DNA of 64,000 bases from Leeia oryzae DSM 17879 (GTDB taxonomy: Bacteria; Pseudomonadota; Gammaproteobacteria; Burkholderiales; Leeiaceae): NCBI RefSeq assembly GCF_000376945.1, contig NZ_AQXU01000021.1, forward strand, positions 124,001-188,000, written 5' to 3'. The notes below the pieces were generated by a model. The model did no database searches. It was not told the DNA's origin and worked only from the letters and a program-made list of their open reading frames with translations. The translations under genes were made by a program, and so were the position numbers. Numbering within the stretch: the first letter of the stretch is position 1; the number at the start of each line of letters is the position of its first letter. This document shows positions 9,271 to 17,136 of this stretch, one piece after another.

Positions 9271-9726
9271 TTACCCCGCAAACGGCGCAACATCGCCGGG
9301 CTTGCGCAGCATTTTATTGACTTCGTCCAGGTGCAGTTCTTCTTGTACGATCATTTCACGCGCGTACTCTTCCAGCAGCACCGACTCGCCTTCGGCAATT
9401 TTTAGCAGGTCATAATAGCCTTTGAGCGCATTTTTCTCATGCGCCAGGCTCTCCCGCAAGATATCGCCAATATCATGCTTTTCGGTTTCCAGCAGCGAAC
9501 CGATTTTTAACGAGGGATGACCGCCCAGCAAGGTCACCAATTCCCCAGCCTTGTGGGCATGGTCCAGGCTTTCCTGCGCATTGCCTTTTAGCCATGACAC
9601 GATGGGGATGCGGGTATAACCGAATACCATCAGCGAATAATGGGTATAGCGCACCACGCCTGCCAGTTCTGTTTCCATGATCCGGTTGAGCGCCTTGATG
9701 GCGGACTGCTGCTTTTTCTCATTCAT
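9271..9726 (-). CDS. Bacterioferritin-like four-helix-bundle protein
   Basis: A 151-residue ferritin-like protein, near the usual 155-160 residues of bacterioferritins, presumably cytoplasmic and concerned with iron storage or oxidation. Candidate diiron ligands are Glu20 (METELAGVVRY), Glu in LAHEKNAL, and EELH near the C-terminus (IVQEELHLDE). The second-helix segment reads ESLDHAHKA where E. coli Bfr has ESIDEMKHA, so the haem-ligand methionine is not evident and the ferroxidase geometry may differ. It resembles the betaproteobacterial ferritin-like family usually named bacterioferritin. Monocistronic, ATG start with AAGGAG upstream. Confidence 0.85.
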   Translation of the reverse strand: MNEKKQQSAIKALNRIMETELAGVVRYTHYSLMVFGYTRIPIVSWLKGNAQESLDHAHKAGELVTLLGGHPSLKIGSLLETEKHDIGDILRESLAHEKNALKGYYDLLKIAEGESVLLEEYAREMIVQEELHLDEVNKMLRKPGDVAPFAG

Positions 9727-9900
9727 GTGCGGAACTCCTTATGCCTGGATATCAAGATTGCCTGCTTGCCCTCACTGCGGTACCTGCTTGTCCATTCTTT
9801 TGTGTATCGATGGCATCTGCTATGTAAGCCATTACCAAGACGTCTGGTTCCATGGCAGCCAGGGAGCTGTTCGCACCCCAGCCAGAAAACCAAGACCCGT

Positions 9901-10296
9901 TTACCGGCCCGGCTGCCATTCCGGATAGGCAGGCAGATCGTCATACGCCAGCCAGGGGACGTCATGGGATGTCCAGATATGCTGCACGGGCAGCATGCCG
10001 GGGTCTTCATCCAGAGTTGCTACGCGGACGATCATGAAAGGCTGGGCTTCGCGTTCGGCCACCAGCTGGGAGCCGCACACCGAACAGAAATGCCGCTTTT
10101 TGCCCGGGGATGATTCGTAGGACGAGAGGCGATCTTGCCCCTGTAGCCAGCGGAAATGCTCACGCAAGACACCTGCCGTCGTGGCAAACGCGGCCGAGTG
10201 TGCCTTGCGGCAGGTCTGACAGTGGCAATGGCCTATCGGCCGGTCTATGCTGTCGATTTCATACACCACGGCGCCACACAGGCAACTTCCTTTCAT
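9901..10296 (-). CDS. GFA-family (glutathione-dependent formaldehyde-activating-like) zinc protein
   Basis: 131 residues with the cysteine pattern of the Mss4-like GFA fold: CLCGAV at the N-terminus, CHCQTCRK near residue 24-30 and CSVCGSQL near residue 71-77, which bind one or two zinc ions. Most members have no proven reaction; the founding protein was proposed to help condense formaldehyde with glutathione, so a catalytic claim would be too strong. The ATG is preceded by AGGAATCCTC. It lies 11 bases downstream of the GNAT gene on the same strand and may be co-transcribed with it. Confidence 0.9.
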   Translation of the reverse strand: MKGSCLCGAVVYEIDSIDRPIGHCHCQTCRKAHSAAFATTAGVLREHFRWLQGQDRLSSYESSPGKKRHFCSVCGSQLVAEREAQPFMIVRVATLDEDPGMLPVQHIWTSHDVPWLAYDDLPAYPEWQPGR

Positions 10297-10307
10297 GAGG
10301 ATTCCTT

Positions 10308-10847
10308 TCAGGGATGTCGGGCAGGCATGTCAGCCAAATGGTTTACATCTGCCCATGCGTAACAAAATCGGGGGATGGCACCACCACCGGGTGGTGACCA
10401 GACATCGTCGCTAACGGCCTGAGCACCAAGGGCTTGGTAAAACGCCAGCGCCTGCGCATTGGACTGCAACACCCATAAATGCAGCCCCGGATGCGTGGCG
10501 TTATCCATACACCAGCGGGCGGTGTGCAATAACAATTGTTTGCCAATGCCGGTGCGATGCAGGTCTGGATCAACATGCAGGTTATCCAGTAACGACCCCC
10601 AGTGCGGATGCCGGTCTGCCTGTACGTAAGAAAACCCTTGTAACTGGCCATTCGCCTCTGCCAGCAGACACAGGCTGGTCGGGTCTGCTACTTGCAGGCG
10701 GGCTTGCCAGACCTGCTGCCGATGCTGTTCGAGGTCGCCTGCCAGATACGCCTCGCTCAAGGCGCCACGGTAGGCATGACGCCAGCTGCGGGCGTGCAAC
10801 TGCGCAATGGCGGGAATATCCTGGCGACTGGCCTGGCGGACAGACAT
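10308..10847 (-). CDS. GNAT-family N-acetyltransferase
   Basis: A 179-residue acyl-CoA transferase of the GNAT fold. The acetyl-CoA-binding motif A is seen as LHVDPDLHRTGIGKQLL, followed by the WVLQSNAQALAFYQALG motif B typical of the family. The start at 10847 (MSVRQAS) begins the domain and has AGAGAGG upstream; the open frame extends 35 codons further with no fit to the fold. The substrate is unknown. It is divergent from the OsmC gene and lies upstream of the GFA gene. Confidence 0.88.
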   Translation of the reverse strand: MSVRQASRQDIPAIAQLHARSWRHAYRGALSEAYLAGDLEQHRQQVWQARLQVADPTSLCLLAEANGQLQGFSYVQADRHPHWGSLLDNLHVDPDLHRTGIGKQLLLHTARWCMDNATHPGLHLWVLQSNAQALAFYQALGAQAVSDDVWSPPGGGAIPRFCYAWADVNHLADMPARHP

Positions 10848-10982
10848 GGGGCAGAAACCTCTCTGGCGTGACAGCACAATTAGCTGTTTACACCTTACCC
10901 CAATCATGTATAAATGCAATATCCAGAATGCATGATCTGCCGGTCGGCGCATGGCAGAGCCCCTTATTACTCAGGAGTCAGC

Positions 10983-11366
10983 ATGGAAGTCTTGGTAAAA
11001 CACGGTCATGGCAAGTTGCAACAACAGATTATGGTGGGGAAACACACCCTGATTTCGGACGTACCGGAAGCCGCAGGCGGTGAAGATGCCGGGCCGGAAC
11101 CGCATGACCTGCTGGCCGCTGCGCTGGGCAGTTGCACGGCACTGACGGTAACCATGTATGCCCGGCGCAAGGGCTGGGACTTGCAGGATATTGAAGTCCA
11201 GATCAGTCAGACCCAGCTTGGCGGTACCCACATGTTTACCCGGCAGATCCGTTATGTCGGCAATTTGTCGGACGATGAAAAAGCGCGCCTGACGGAAATT
11301 GCCAACAAGTGTCCGGTTCACAAAACGCTGTCCGGCACGATACAGATCGTTACGGAAGCAAATTAA
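10983..11366 (+). CDS. OsmC-family protein (YhfA-like)
   Basis: 127 residues. OsmC/Ohr proteins reduce organic hydroperoxides with two cysteines. Both are present: one in LAAALGSCTALTVTMYARRKGW and one in NKCPVHKTLSGTI. The overall layout matches the short YhfA-type OsmC rather than Ohr. The start at 10983 follows CAGGAGTCAGC. Its last 17 bases overlap the convergent acetyltransferase gene. Confidence 0.9.
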   Translation: MEVLVKHGHGKLQQQIMVGKHTLISDVPEAAGGEDAGPEPHDLLAAALGSCTALTVTMYARRKGWDLQDIEVQISQTQLGGTHMFTRQIRYVGNLSDDEKARLTEIANKCPVHKTLSGTIQIVTEAN

Positions 11367-11946
11367 GACCCAGACGGGTGGCCAATTGCTGTTTGATGGC
11401 AGGCCATTCGTCATCCAGAATGCTGTAAACCACCGAATCGCGCTTGCGGCCGTCGGGCATGATGCGTTCGTTACGCAGTATGCCTTCCTGCGTGGCACCC
11501 AGCCGCAGGATGGCCCGCCGGGAAGCCTCGTTCAGGACATCGGTGGTGAGCTGTACCCGCACACACTGCATGCGCTCAAAGGCATGTTGCAGCATCAGGT
11601 ATTTAGTTTCGGTATTGGCAAATGTCCGTTGCCAGCTGGCGGCTAGCCAGGTTCCGCCGATTTCCAGCCTGCGATGGTGCGGACTGATCTGCCAGAAGCG
11701 GGTGGTACCGATGACCTGGCCACTGGTTTGCAAGACAATGGCAAACGGCATGACGCTACCGCTATCCCGGCCTTGCAGGGCTTTTCCGATATAGGCCGCT
11801 ACCGTGTCGGCAGACGGTACCTCGGTGACGTTCAGTTGCCATAACGCCCCATCGCTGGCGGCACGTACCAGATCGGCCGCATCGGTCATCTGCAGCGGGC
11901 GGAGTCGGATGCGCGTACCGCACAGCATGTCTTCCTGTTGCGTCAT
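11350..11946 (-). CDS. GNAT-family acetyltransferase of the RimJ/RimL type
   Basis: 198 residues from the ATG at 11946 (MTQQEDM); a GTG eight codons upstream is also possible and neither has a good ribosome site. The opening LCGTRIRLRPLQMTDAADL and the later EIGGTWLAASWQRTFANTETKYL and LTTDVLNEASRRAILRLGA segments match RimJ/RimL/SpeG-like transferases, which acetylate protein N-termini or small amines. The substrate is unknown. The 3' end overlaps osmC by 17 bases. Confidence 0.87.
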   Translation of the reverse strand: MTQQEDMLCGTRIRLRPLQMTDAADLVRAASDGALWQLNVTEVPSADTVAAYIGKALQGRDSGSVMPFAIVLQTSGQVIGTTRFWQISPHHRRLEIGGTWLAASWQRTFANTETKYLMLQHAFERMQCVRVQLTTDVLNEASRRAILRLGATQEGILRNERIMPDGRKRDSVVYSILDDEWPAIKQQLATRLGLNLLP

Positions 11947-12008
11947 GATGGAGTATCCGGTCAAAACCACAGCATAACGGCCAGCCGCTGGTTATGCCAA
12001 TAAAATAT

Positions 12009-12899
12009 TCAGGCCGGCGCCAGCATGGCAGATGACCGGACAGGTACCAAGGCCAGCCACAGCGCCGTTCCGGCAATTATTGCCCCGCCCAGCCAGCCGC
12101 TGATCCCCAGATGCTCCCCCAAGGCGATGGTCGCAAACAGTGCGCCCCACAACGGCTCGCTACCCAGCAGCACCGCCACATGACTGGGACTGCTAGTGGC
12201 CAGGGCGTGGTTCATGGCAAAGAACGCCAGGATGGTACACCCCATGACCAGATAGACGATGGCGCCCCAAAACGCGGGCGCGGCTGGCAAAGCGGGTAAC
12301 CCTGTACCCGTCATGGCCAAGCCCAGCGCCCCGACAGCCACGACCATCGCCTGTACGGTCGTCAGTCCCAGCATGTCCATGTGTTTGCCTTCGGTTTGGC
12401 GTCGGATCAGGCATCCCTGGCAGGCGCGCAGCAAGGCGGCCACCAGCATCAGCATGTCTCCCCGGTTCAGCGCACCGGTAGCCGCGCGGGTGAGCAGCCA
12501 CGTCCCCAGTAACGACAGGGAGGCCCCGATCCAGAAACGGCCTGCGGGACGTTTGCCCAGCCAGAGCCATTCGACCGGTGGCGTCAGTAACAGGCACAGG
12601 CTGATCAGAAAGGCGGCGTTTCCGGCACTGGTCAGCGACACACCGGCGGTCTCGCTCAGAAAAATCAGCAACAAGACAAGACCTGTCGGCACGCCGGCGC
12701 GCAGGGTCAGTAGCTGTTGATGCCTGCCCAGCCGAAGCCAGCGGGGCAAGAGCAGCAAAACGGTCAAGCCAAAACGGAGCGCAATCAGGCCGGCCACCGG
12801 ATAATAGGCCAGCGCAGACTTGGCAACGCCATAACTGGTACCCCAGATCATGGCACTCAACAGTAGCAAGGCATCCGCCTTGCTCAGACGTGGCAACAT
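12009..12899 (-). CDS. EamA/DMT-family transporter
   Basis: 296 residues with ten hydrophobic segments in two EamA halves (residues about 10-145 and 155-290). The first starts LLLLSAMIWGTSYGVAKSAL, a common opening for drug/metabolite exporters. The start at 12899 is supported by AAGGAGA eight bases upstream. It lies 57 bases downstream of the dehydratase on the same strand, so it may export an amino acid or product connected to that enzyme; that link is inferred from position only. Confidence 0.9.
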   Translation of the reverse strand: MLPRLSKADALLLLSAMIWGTSYGVAKSALAYYPVAGLIALRFGLTVLLLLPRWLRLGRHQQLLTLRAGVPTGLVLLLIFLSETAGVSLTSAGNAAFLISLCLLLTPPVEWLWLGKRPAGRFWIGASLSLLGTWLLTRAATGALNRGDMLMLVAALLRACQGCLIRRQTEGKHMDMLGLTTVQAMVVAVGALGLAMTGTGLPALPAAPAFWGAIVYLVMGCTILAFFAMNHALATSSPSHVAVLLGSEPLWGALFATIALGEHLGISGWLGGAIIAGTALWLALVPVRSSAMLAPA

Positions 12900-12956
12900 G
12901 GGTGAGTCTCCTTGCGATCGCAACGGTATCAACAGGCAGGCGAGAGGTGAAACGGG

Positions 12957-13874
12957 TCAGGCTTTATCCAGCCACTGGCGAATCTGGTCGATACCCGCCG
13001 TGGCCCCGCCACAGACAATGAACAGGACTTTCCGATACGAGTCCAGCACGGCAGATTGCTCATACGCCAGCGCCAAGGCGGCCCCGCACGCGGGTTCAAC
13101 CAGCACCCGCTGGTCAGACAGAAACTGCTCGCATGCCTGCAAGGCGGCTTTGTCAGATACCACCCGGCTGATGACCGGACGGGTTTGTGCCCATTGAAAG
13201 GCTTGCTGGCAAACCTGCCGTGCCCCCAGTGACGTTGCGACCGAGCTAATCGCAGGTAGCGTCACCCGCTCGCCCGCCTCGACTGCCGCATGGAAAGACG
13301 CCGCACCGACGGTTTCGACCGCAATCAGCGGGACGCTATCCCATCCCTGACGCTGCATGCCCTCAGCCACGCCGCTCAACAGCCCGCCACCGCCCACGGC
13401 AACTACCACCGCATCCGGGCGCAGCCCTTGCTGTGCTACTTCGTCGATCATGCTGGCGTGTCCCTGCCAGAGCAGCGGGTCGTCAAACGGATGGATGAAT
13501 GCCGTCTGCTCGTCTATCAGTGAAAGCGCTTTCTGGTTGGCTTCGTGCCAGCCGGGACCATGCACCATCACCGTTGCGTCATAGTCGCGCAATAGACGGA
13601 TCGCCCGCTCGGTCGTGGTCTCCGGTACCACCACGGTCACCGGCAACCCCAGTTGCTGGCCGGCATACGCCACGGCCAGTCCGGCATTGCCTCCAGACGA
13701 GGTCAGCAGTTTTTGGGCACCACGGGCAGCGTAGGCCTCGCAGGCCGCCCCCACTCCACGGATCTTGAACGAACCGGGCGGTTGCAATGCTTCCATCTTG
13801 AGCCAGATGTCACGCCCGTTACGGGCACTCAGGATGGCGGACTGGATCAACGGGGTGGCAATATGAAGTGGCAT
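12957..13874 (-). CDS. PLP-dependent serine/threonine dehydratase-like enzyme
   Basis: A 305-residue fold type II PLP enzyme. Lys37 in PPGSFKIRG is the Schiff-base lysine, SSGGNAG (about 58-64) holds the substrate carboxylate, and GGGGLLSG (about 160-167) holds the PLP phosphate. A cysteine in FIVCGGATAG near the C-terminus is where L-serine dehydratases of the mammalian SDH type have Cys. The short length without a regulatory ACT domain fits a catabolic serine/threonine deaminase making pyruvate or 2-oxobutyrate. It is divergent from a LysR gene and upstream of an EamA transporter. Confidence 0.87.
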   Translation of the reverse strand: MPLHIATPLIQSAILSARNGRDIWLKMEALQPPGSFKIRGVGAACEAYAARGAQKLLTSSGGNAGLAVAYAGQQLGLPVTVVVPETTTERAIRLLRDYDATVMVHGPGWHEANQKALSLIDEQTAFIHPFDDPLLWQGHASMIDEVAQQGLRPDAVVVAVGGGGLLSGVAEGMQRQGWDSVPLIAVETVGAASFHAAVEAGERVTLPAISSVATSLGARQVCQQAFQWAQTRPVISRVVSDKAALQACEQFLSDQRVLVEPACGAALALAYEQSAVLDSYRKVLFIVCGGATAGIDQIRQWLDKA

Positions 13875-13914
13875 GGGCGCTCTGGTCAGTCGTTGCAGAA
13901 ATCATCACGGTGTT

Positions 13915-13935
13915 TGTCACTATATATTAGTGACA
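13915..13935. promoter_or_regulatory. 8-bp arm palindrome in the dehydratase/LysR divergent region
   Basis: TGTCACTA (13915-13922) and TAGTGACA (13928-13935) are perfect inverted arms around TATAT. The site lies 40 bases upstream of the dehydratase start and 62 bases upstream of the LysR start, the normal place for a LysR-family binding site. A TTGACA at 13957-13962 may belong to the LysR promoter. Confidence 0.55.
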
Positions 13936-13997
13936 GAAAAGTGATAATCTCATGTATTGACAAAACATCTATGCACTATACGCACAAATAGGACCGC

Positions 13998-14933
13998 ATG
14001 CGCACCCCACAAGACATCAGTCATCATCTGTCCGAACTGGCCTTGCTGGTCAGCGTGGTCGAGGCCGGCTCGTTCAGCGAAGCTGCGCGCCAGAACGGGC
14101 TGAGCCCGTCGGCGGTGAGCCGGCAGATCGGCAGGCTGGAACGCCTGCTGGAGGTACGCCTGTTTGAGCGCAGCACCCGGCAGCTGCGCCTCACAGACAG
14201 CGGGCAGGATATCTGCCGGCACGCCAAGCAAATGCTGAGCGCCGCCCGTGCCGCTGCCGATAGTGCCAAGCGGCACGCCACCACCATCGAAGGCCGGGTA
14301 CGGCTGTCTGCCCCCAAAGCCATGTCGCTGCAACTGGTCCACCCGCACCTGCCGGCCTTGCTGGCCGAGTATCTCGGTCTGGATCTGGAGTTGCTGGTTA
14401 GCGATCAGCCTGTCGACCTGATTTCTGGCGGGGTGGACATCGCCATTCGCCTGGGCGACCCGCCCGTGGGCGTGGTGGCTCGTCCGCTGATGGAGCTGCG
14501 CACCTTGTTGTGTGCCTCGCCTGAGTATCTGGCCCGCCATGGCACCCCGACGCATCCGGAACAACTCCTTCGCCACAGCTGCCTGCATCTGGGCGAAGCT
14601 CCGGACGATGACGTCTGGAGTTTTCAGTCGCTCACCGGCCATGTCGCCGGCCGGGTCTCGGTTCAGATTCGCGGCCGCTACGCGTCTAACCATAGCGAAA
14701 TCCGCCGCGATGCCGCGTTGCGCGGCCTGGGCATCGCCTGCCTGCCCGACTTTACCGTCACCCGGATGCTGGCCGACAAACGCCTGGTCCAGGTTTTGCC
14801 AGACTGGCGGCTGCTGGGGCGCTATCAGGGAACGGTCTGGCTGATTTACAGCGCAGACCGCTACCGGACGCCGCGCGTCAAACTGATGGTCGATGTCTTG
14901 TTAAAACATATTGGTGGCAAACCGGTGATCTGA
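13998..14933 (+). CDS. LysR-family transcriptional regulator
   Basis: 311 residues. The N-terminal winged helix is complete (SFSEAARQNGLSPSAVSRQI, then RLFERSTRQLRLTDSG), followed by a type 2 periplasmic-binding-like effector domain (about 95-300). It is transcribed away from the serine/threonine dehydratase with a 123-base shared intergenic region holding a perfect palindrome, so that enzyme and its EamA neighbour are the likely targets. It converges on the YncE-like gene with a 6-base gap. Confidence 0.93.
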   Translation: MRTPQDISHHLSELALLVSVVEAGSFSEAARQNGLSPSAVSRQIGRLERLLEVRLFERSTRQLRLTDSGQDICRHAKQMLSAARAAADSAKRHATTIEGRVRLSAPKAMSLQLVHPHLPALLAEYLGLDLELLVSDQPVDLISGGVDIAIRLGDPPVGVVARPLMELRTLLCASPEYLARHGTPTHPEQLLRHSCLHLGEAPDDDVWSFQSLTGHVAGRVSVQIRGRYASNHSEIRRDAALRGLGIACLPDFTVTRMLADKRLVQVLPDWRLLGRYQGTVWLIYSADRYRTPRVKLMVDVLLKHIGGKPVI

Positions 14934-14939
14934 GGCCGG

Positions 14940-15950
14940 TTACGGTGTCTGGCCGGCTTGCCAGGTAATGCCGTTAGGGCCCGCGCCAACCGGATAGGTG
15001 GCCACCACCTGCAGGCTAGTCGCATCAATGACTGACAACGTGCCGGCATCCATATTCGTCACCAGCACATAGGCGCCCTGATCTGCCAGCGCAACCCCAT
15101 GCGCACCTTTACCGGTTGTCACCGTCACTTTTACCTGCTGCGTGGCCGGGTCGATCACCGACACGGTGTCATTCGGTCTGGCCTTGTTGCCCTGGTTCGC
15201 GACAAATACCTGCCGGTTATCGGGCGATGCCTGCATTTGTACCGGAACATGGCCGACCGGAATGCGTGCCACCAGCTTGCGTGTCCGGGTGTCGATCACC
15301 CCCAGCGCATCTTCACCACTCAGCGAGACATACACCCGCTTGCCATCCGGCGAAAACCCGACCTGTACCGGCGCCCTGCCAACCGGAATGCGGGCAACCT
15401 CCGTGAGGCTCGCCACCGAGATGACGGACACACTGTTGTCTTGCATGTTCGCCACAAACAGCTGGTCCCCCGCCGGACTCAGGCGCAGACCATGCGGGTA
15501 AGCACCCGTTGGAATGCGCCCTGTCTGTTTGCGGGAGGCCAGGTCATAGACCAGTACCGCATTGGCAGCAGAATCGGTGACAAAGGCGCGTTGGCCGGAC
15601 AGGTCCGTGACCACATGGGCCGGATGGTTACCGGCCGGCAGCACAAAGGCCGGTGCCCCCATCTGCCCGGTCTGGAACACCTGCAGCTGGCCCATACCGG
15701 CCATCCCGGCGTGCATGCCTGTGGCAGGCGGCATGCCAACGGCCAGCAGCCATTGCCCGTCTGGTGATATCTGCACGTTATGGGGGGCAATCGTCAGCGA
15801 TATCTGCTTTACTTGCCCGGTCGCCAGTGCCACCTGACTAATGGTGGCATCACGCTCGTTGGCGGTATAGGCGGTGCCGGATGGGGCGGCCAGCAGCGAA
15901 CTGCCAGCGATGCCGAGCATCAGGCCGATGGATTTCATTATCTTCAACAT
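14940..15950 (-). CDS. Exported YncE-like seven-bladed beta-propeller protein
   Basis: 336 residues starting at the ATG at 15950, with GGAGAA upstream. A Sec signal (MLKIMKSIGLMLGIAGSSLLAA) precedes a series of roughly 42-residue blades with repeated signatures such as PHGLRLSPAGDQLFVANM, PVQVGFSPDGKRVYVS and SVIDATSLQVVATYPVG. This is the YVTN/YncE propeller fold. Such proteins are periplasmic and bind DNA, metals or cell-wall components in different lineages. It is the last gene of a three-gene minus-strand cluster with a DUF411 protein, which suggests a role in metal handling. A Met/Gly-rich loop (MPPATGMHAGMAGMG) near residue 75 could contribute metal ligands. Confidence 0.88.
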   Translation of the reverse strand: MLKIMKSIGLMLGIAGSSLLAAPSGTAYTANERDATISQVALATGQVKQISLTIAPHNVQISPDGQWLLAVGMPPATGMHAGMAGMGQLQVFQTGQMGAPAFVLPAGNHPAHVVTDLSGQRAFVTDSAANAVLVYDLASRKQTGRIPTGAYPHGLRLSPAGDQLFVANMQDNSVSVISVASLTEVARIPVGRAPVQVGFSPDGKRVYVSLSGEDALGVIDTRTRKLVARIPVGHVPVQMQASPDNRQVFVANQGNKARPNDTVSVIDPATQQVKVTVTTGKGAHGVALADQGAYVLVTNMDAGTLSVIDATSLQVVATYPVGAGPNGITWQAGQTP

Positions 15951-16027
15951 GTCGTTCTCCGTATGCATGCAAACCGGCCAGCAGCGCTTCACTGCCAGCC
16001 AGGGGTGTGGGTGGCCAGGGCCTTGGC

Positions 16028-16534
16028 TCAGGGTTTTACGCCGTACGACCGGTAAACCTGCACTTTGCCGCCACCCTGTACCAGCAACACATCAAACGGC
16101 ATGTGACGCCCGCCATAGGCAGGCCCATCCATGCCCGGAGAACCGACTGGCATGCCGGGCACCGCCAGCCCGATGGCCGCCGGTTTCTCACGGAGCAGGC
16201 GCTGAATCTCGGTCACCGGCACATGTCCTTCCAGGGCATAACCGCCAACCTGTGCGGTATGGCAAGACCCGAGCGAATCCGGTATACCTAACTGGCGGCG
16301 CTTGTCAGCGTTACCGGTTTCATGCAGTTGCACGCGGAACCCGGCCCGGGTCAGGGTGGCAACCCAGTCCTTGCAACAGCCGCAAGCGGGGGATTTCCAG
16401 ACGTCCACGGTCAGAGGGGATGGCATGGCCCAGGCCACCGGCAGCGAGCACGCCAGCGCGGCCAACAGCCAGGTACGGCGGGATGGATTCAACACAGCGG
16501 CAGGCACCGCTACAGATTGTTTTAATGCGTTCAT
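16028..16534 (-). CDS. DUF411 exported metal-binding protein
   Basis: 168 residues from the ATG at 16534. A signal region with a twin-arginine-like start (SRRTWLLAALACSLPVAWA) is followed by the DUF411 domain: VWKSPACGCCKDW near the N-terminus, SCHTAQVGGYALEGHVP, and the closing VPGMPVGSPGMDGP Met-rich loop. DUF411 proteins often sit in copper-resistance clusters and are thought to bind Cu(I) in the periplasm; direct function is unproven. The frame is open for 17 more codons upstream. The gene lies 105 bases downstream of a Cys/His/Met-rich small protein and 77 bases upstream of the YncE-like gene. Confidence 0.9.
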   Translation of the reverse strand: MNALKQSVAVPAAVLNPSRRTWLLAALACSLPVAWAMPSPLTVDVWKSPACGCCKDWVATLTRAGFRVQLHETGNADKRRQLGIPDSLGSCHTAQVGGYALEGHVPVTEIQRLLREKPAAIGLAVPGMPVGSPGMDGPAYGGRHMPFDVLLVQGGGKVQVYRSYGVKP

Positions 16535-16639
16535 GATGTTTGCTTTCACACAGCAGATGAGGATATTGGCCTCTGTCTGGTCCATCGGCGTTCGTCACCC
16601 GGCAGGTGATAACAGCAAGACCGACAGCGCCACGAAAAC

Positions 16640-17041
16640 TCAGGCGAGAAACGGTGTGAAGCGTTTGGGCGGGTGTTCCGGGGTATCCGGCGAGATAACG
16701 GGTAGCGTGCGTGGCAGATAACCGCTATGGACAGTTGCATGCACCAAGGCGGGCATGGTCAGGCTTGCCGCCAGCAGGGCCACGGGGAGACAGCAAGGTG
16801 CATGCTGAGAACAATCGATATCTGCCTTGGCATGCGGTGCGGCACAATGCGTATCGCTGTTGGCCGGTTTCATCTGCGGCATCGGCATGTCATGACAGGG
16901 CGCTGCGACCGGCATGGTCTGCACCATCGGTGAAGGAACGGGGGATGACCCGGTTGCAGCCGAAATAGCCGCTATGCCTTGTAACGGCAACACAAGGGCC
17001 AGCAGACACAGCAGCAGGAATCGGTACACGGTGGTTTTCAC
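16640..17041 (-). CDS. Small exported Cys/His/Met-rich protein, probable metal binder
   Basis: 133 residues beginning with a hydrophobic signal (FLLLCLLALVLPLQGIAA). The middle is rich in potential copper ligands: PCHDMPMPQMKP, DTHCAAPHAK, DCSQHAPCC. A second hydrophobic stretch (LPVALLAASLTMPALVHA) may be a membrane helix. The layout resembles CopL/DUF2946-like proteins next to copper genes, but the family is not certain. Start choice is open: GTG at 17041, or GTG four codons later at 17029, which would have GGGGTGA as ribosome site. It heads the cluster with DUF411 and the YncE-like protein. An imperfect inverted repeat (ACCCCG 17040-17045, CGGGGT about 17062-17067) lies at the start. Confidence 0.7.
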   Translation of the reverse strand: MKTTVYRFLLLCLLALVLPLQGIAAISAATGSSPVPSPMVQTMPVAAPCHDMPMPQMKPANSDTHCAAPHAKADIDCSQHAPCCLPVALLAASLTMPALVHATVHSGYLPRTLPVISPDTPEHPPKRFTPFLA

Positions 17042-17136
17042 CCCGCTTTTATAGCATAAACCGGGGTAAAGCAGGGCAGGCTAACACCCTTTTTCTGAAA
17101 CCGTTGATGCAGAACAAGCTTTTTCATCGGTCAGGA

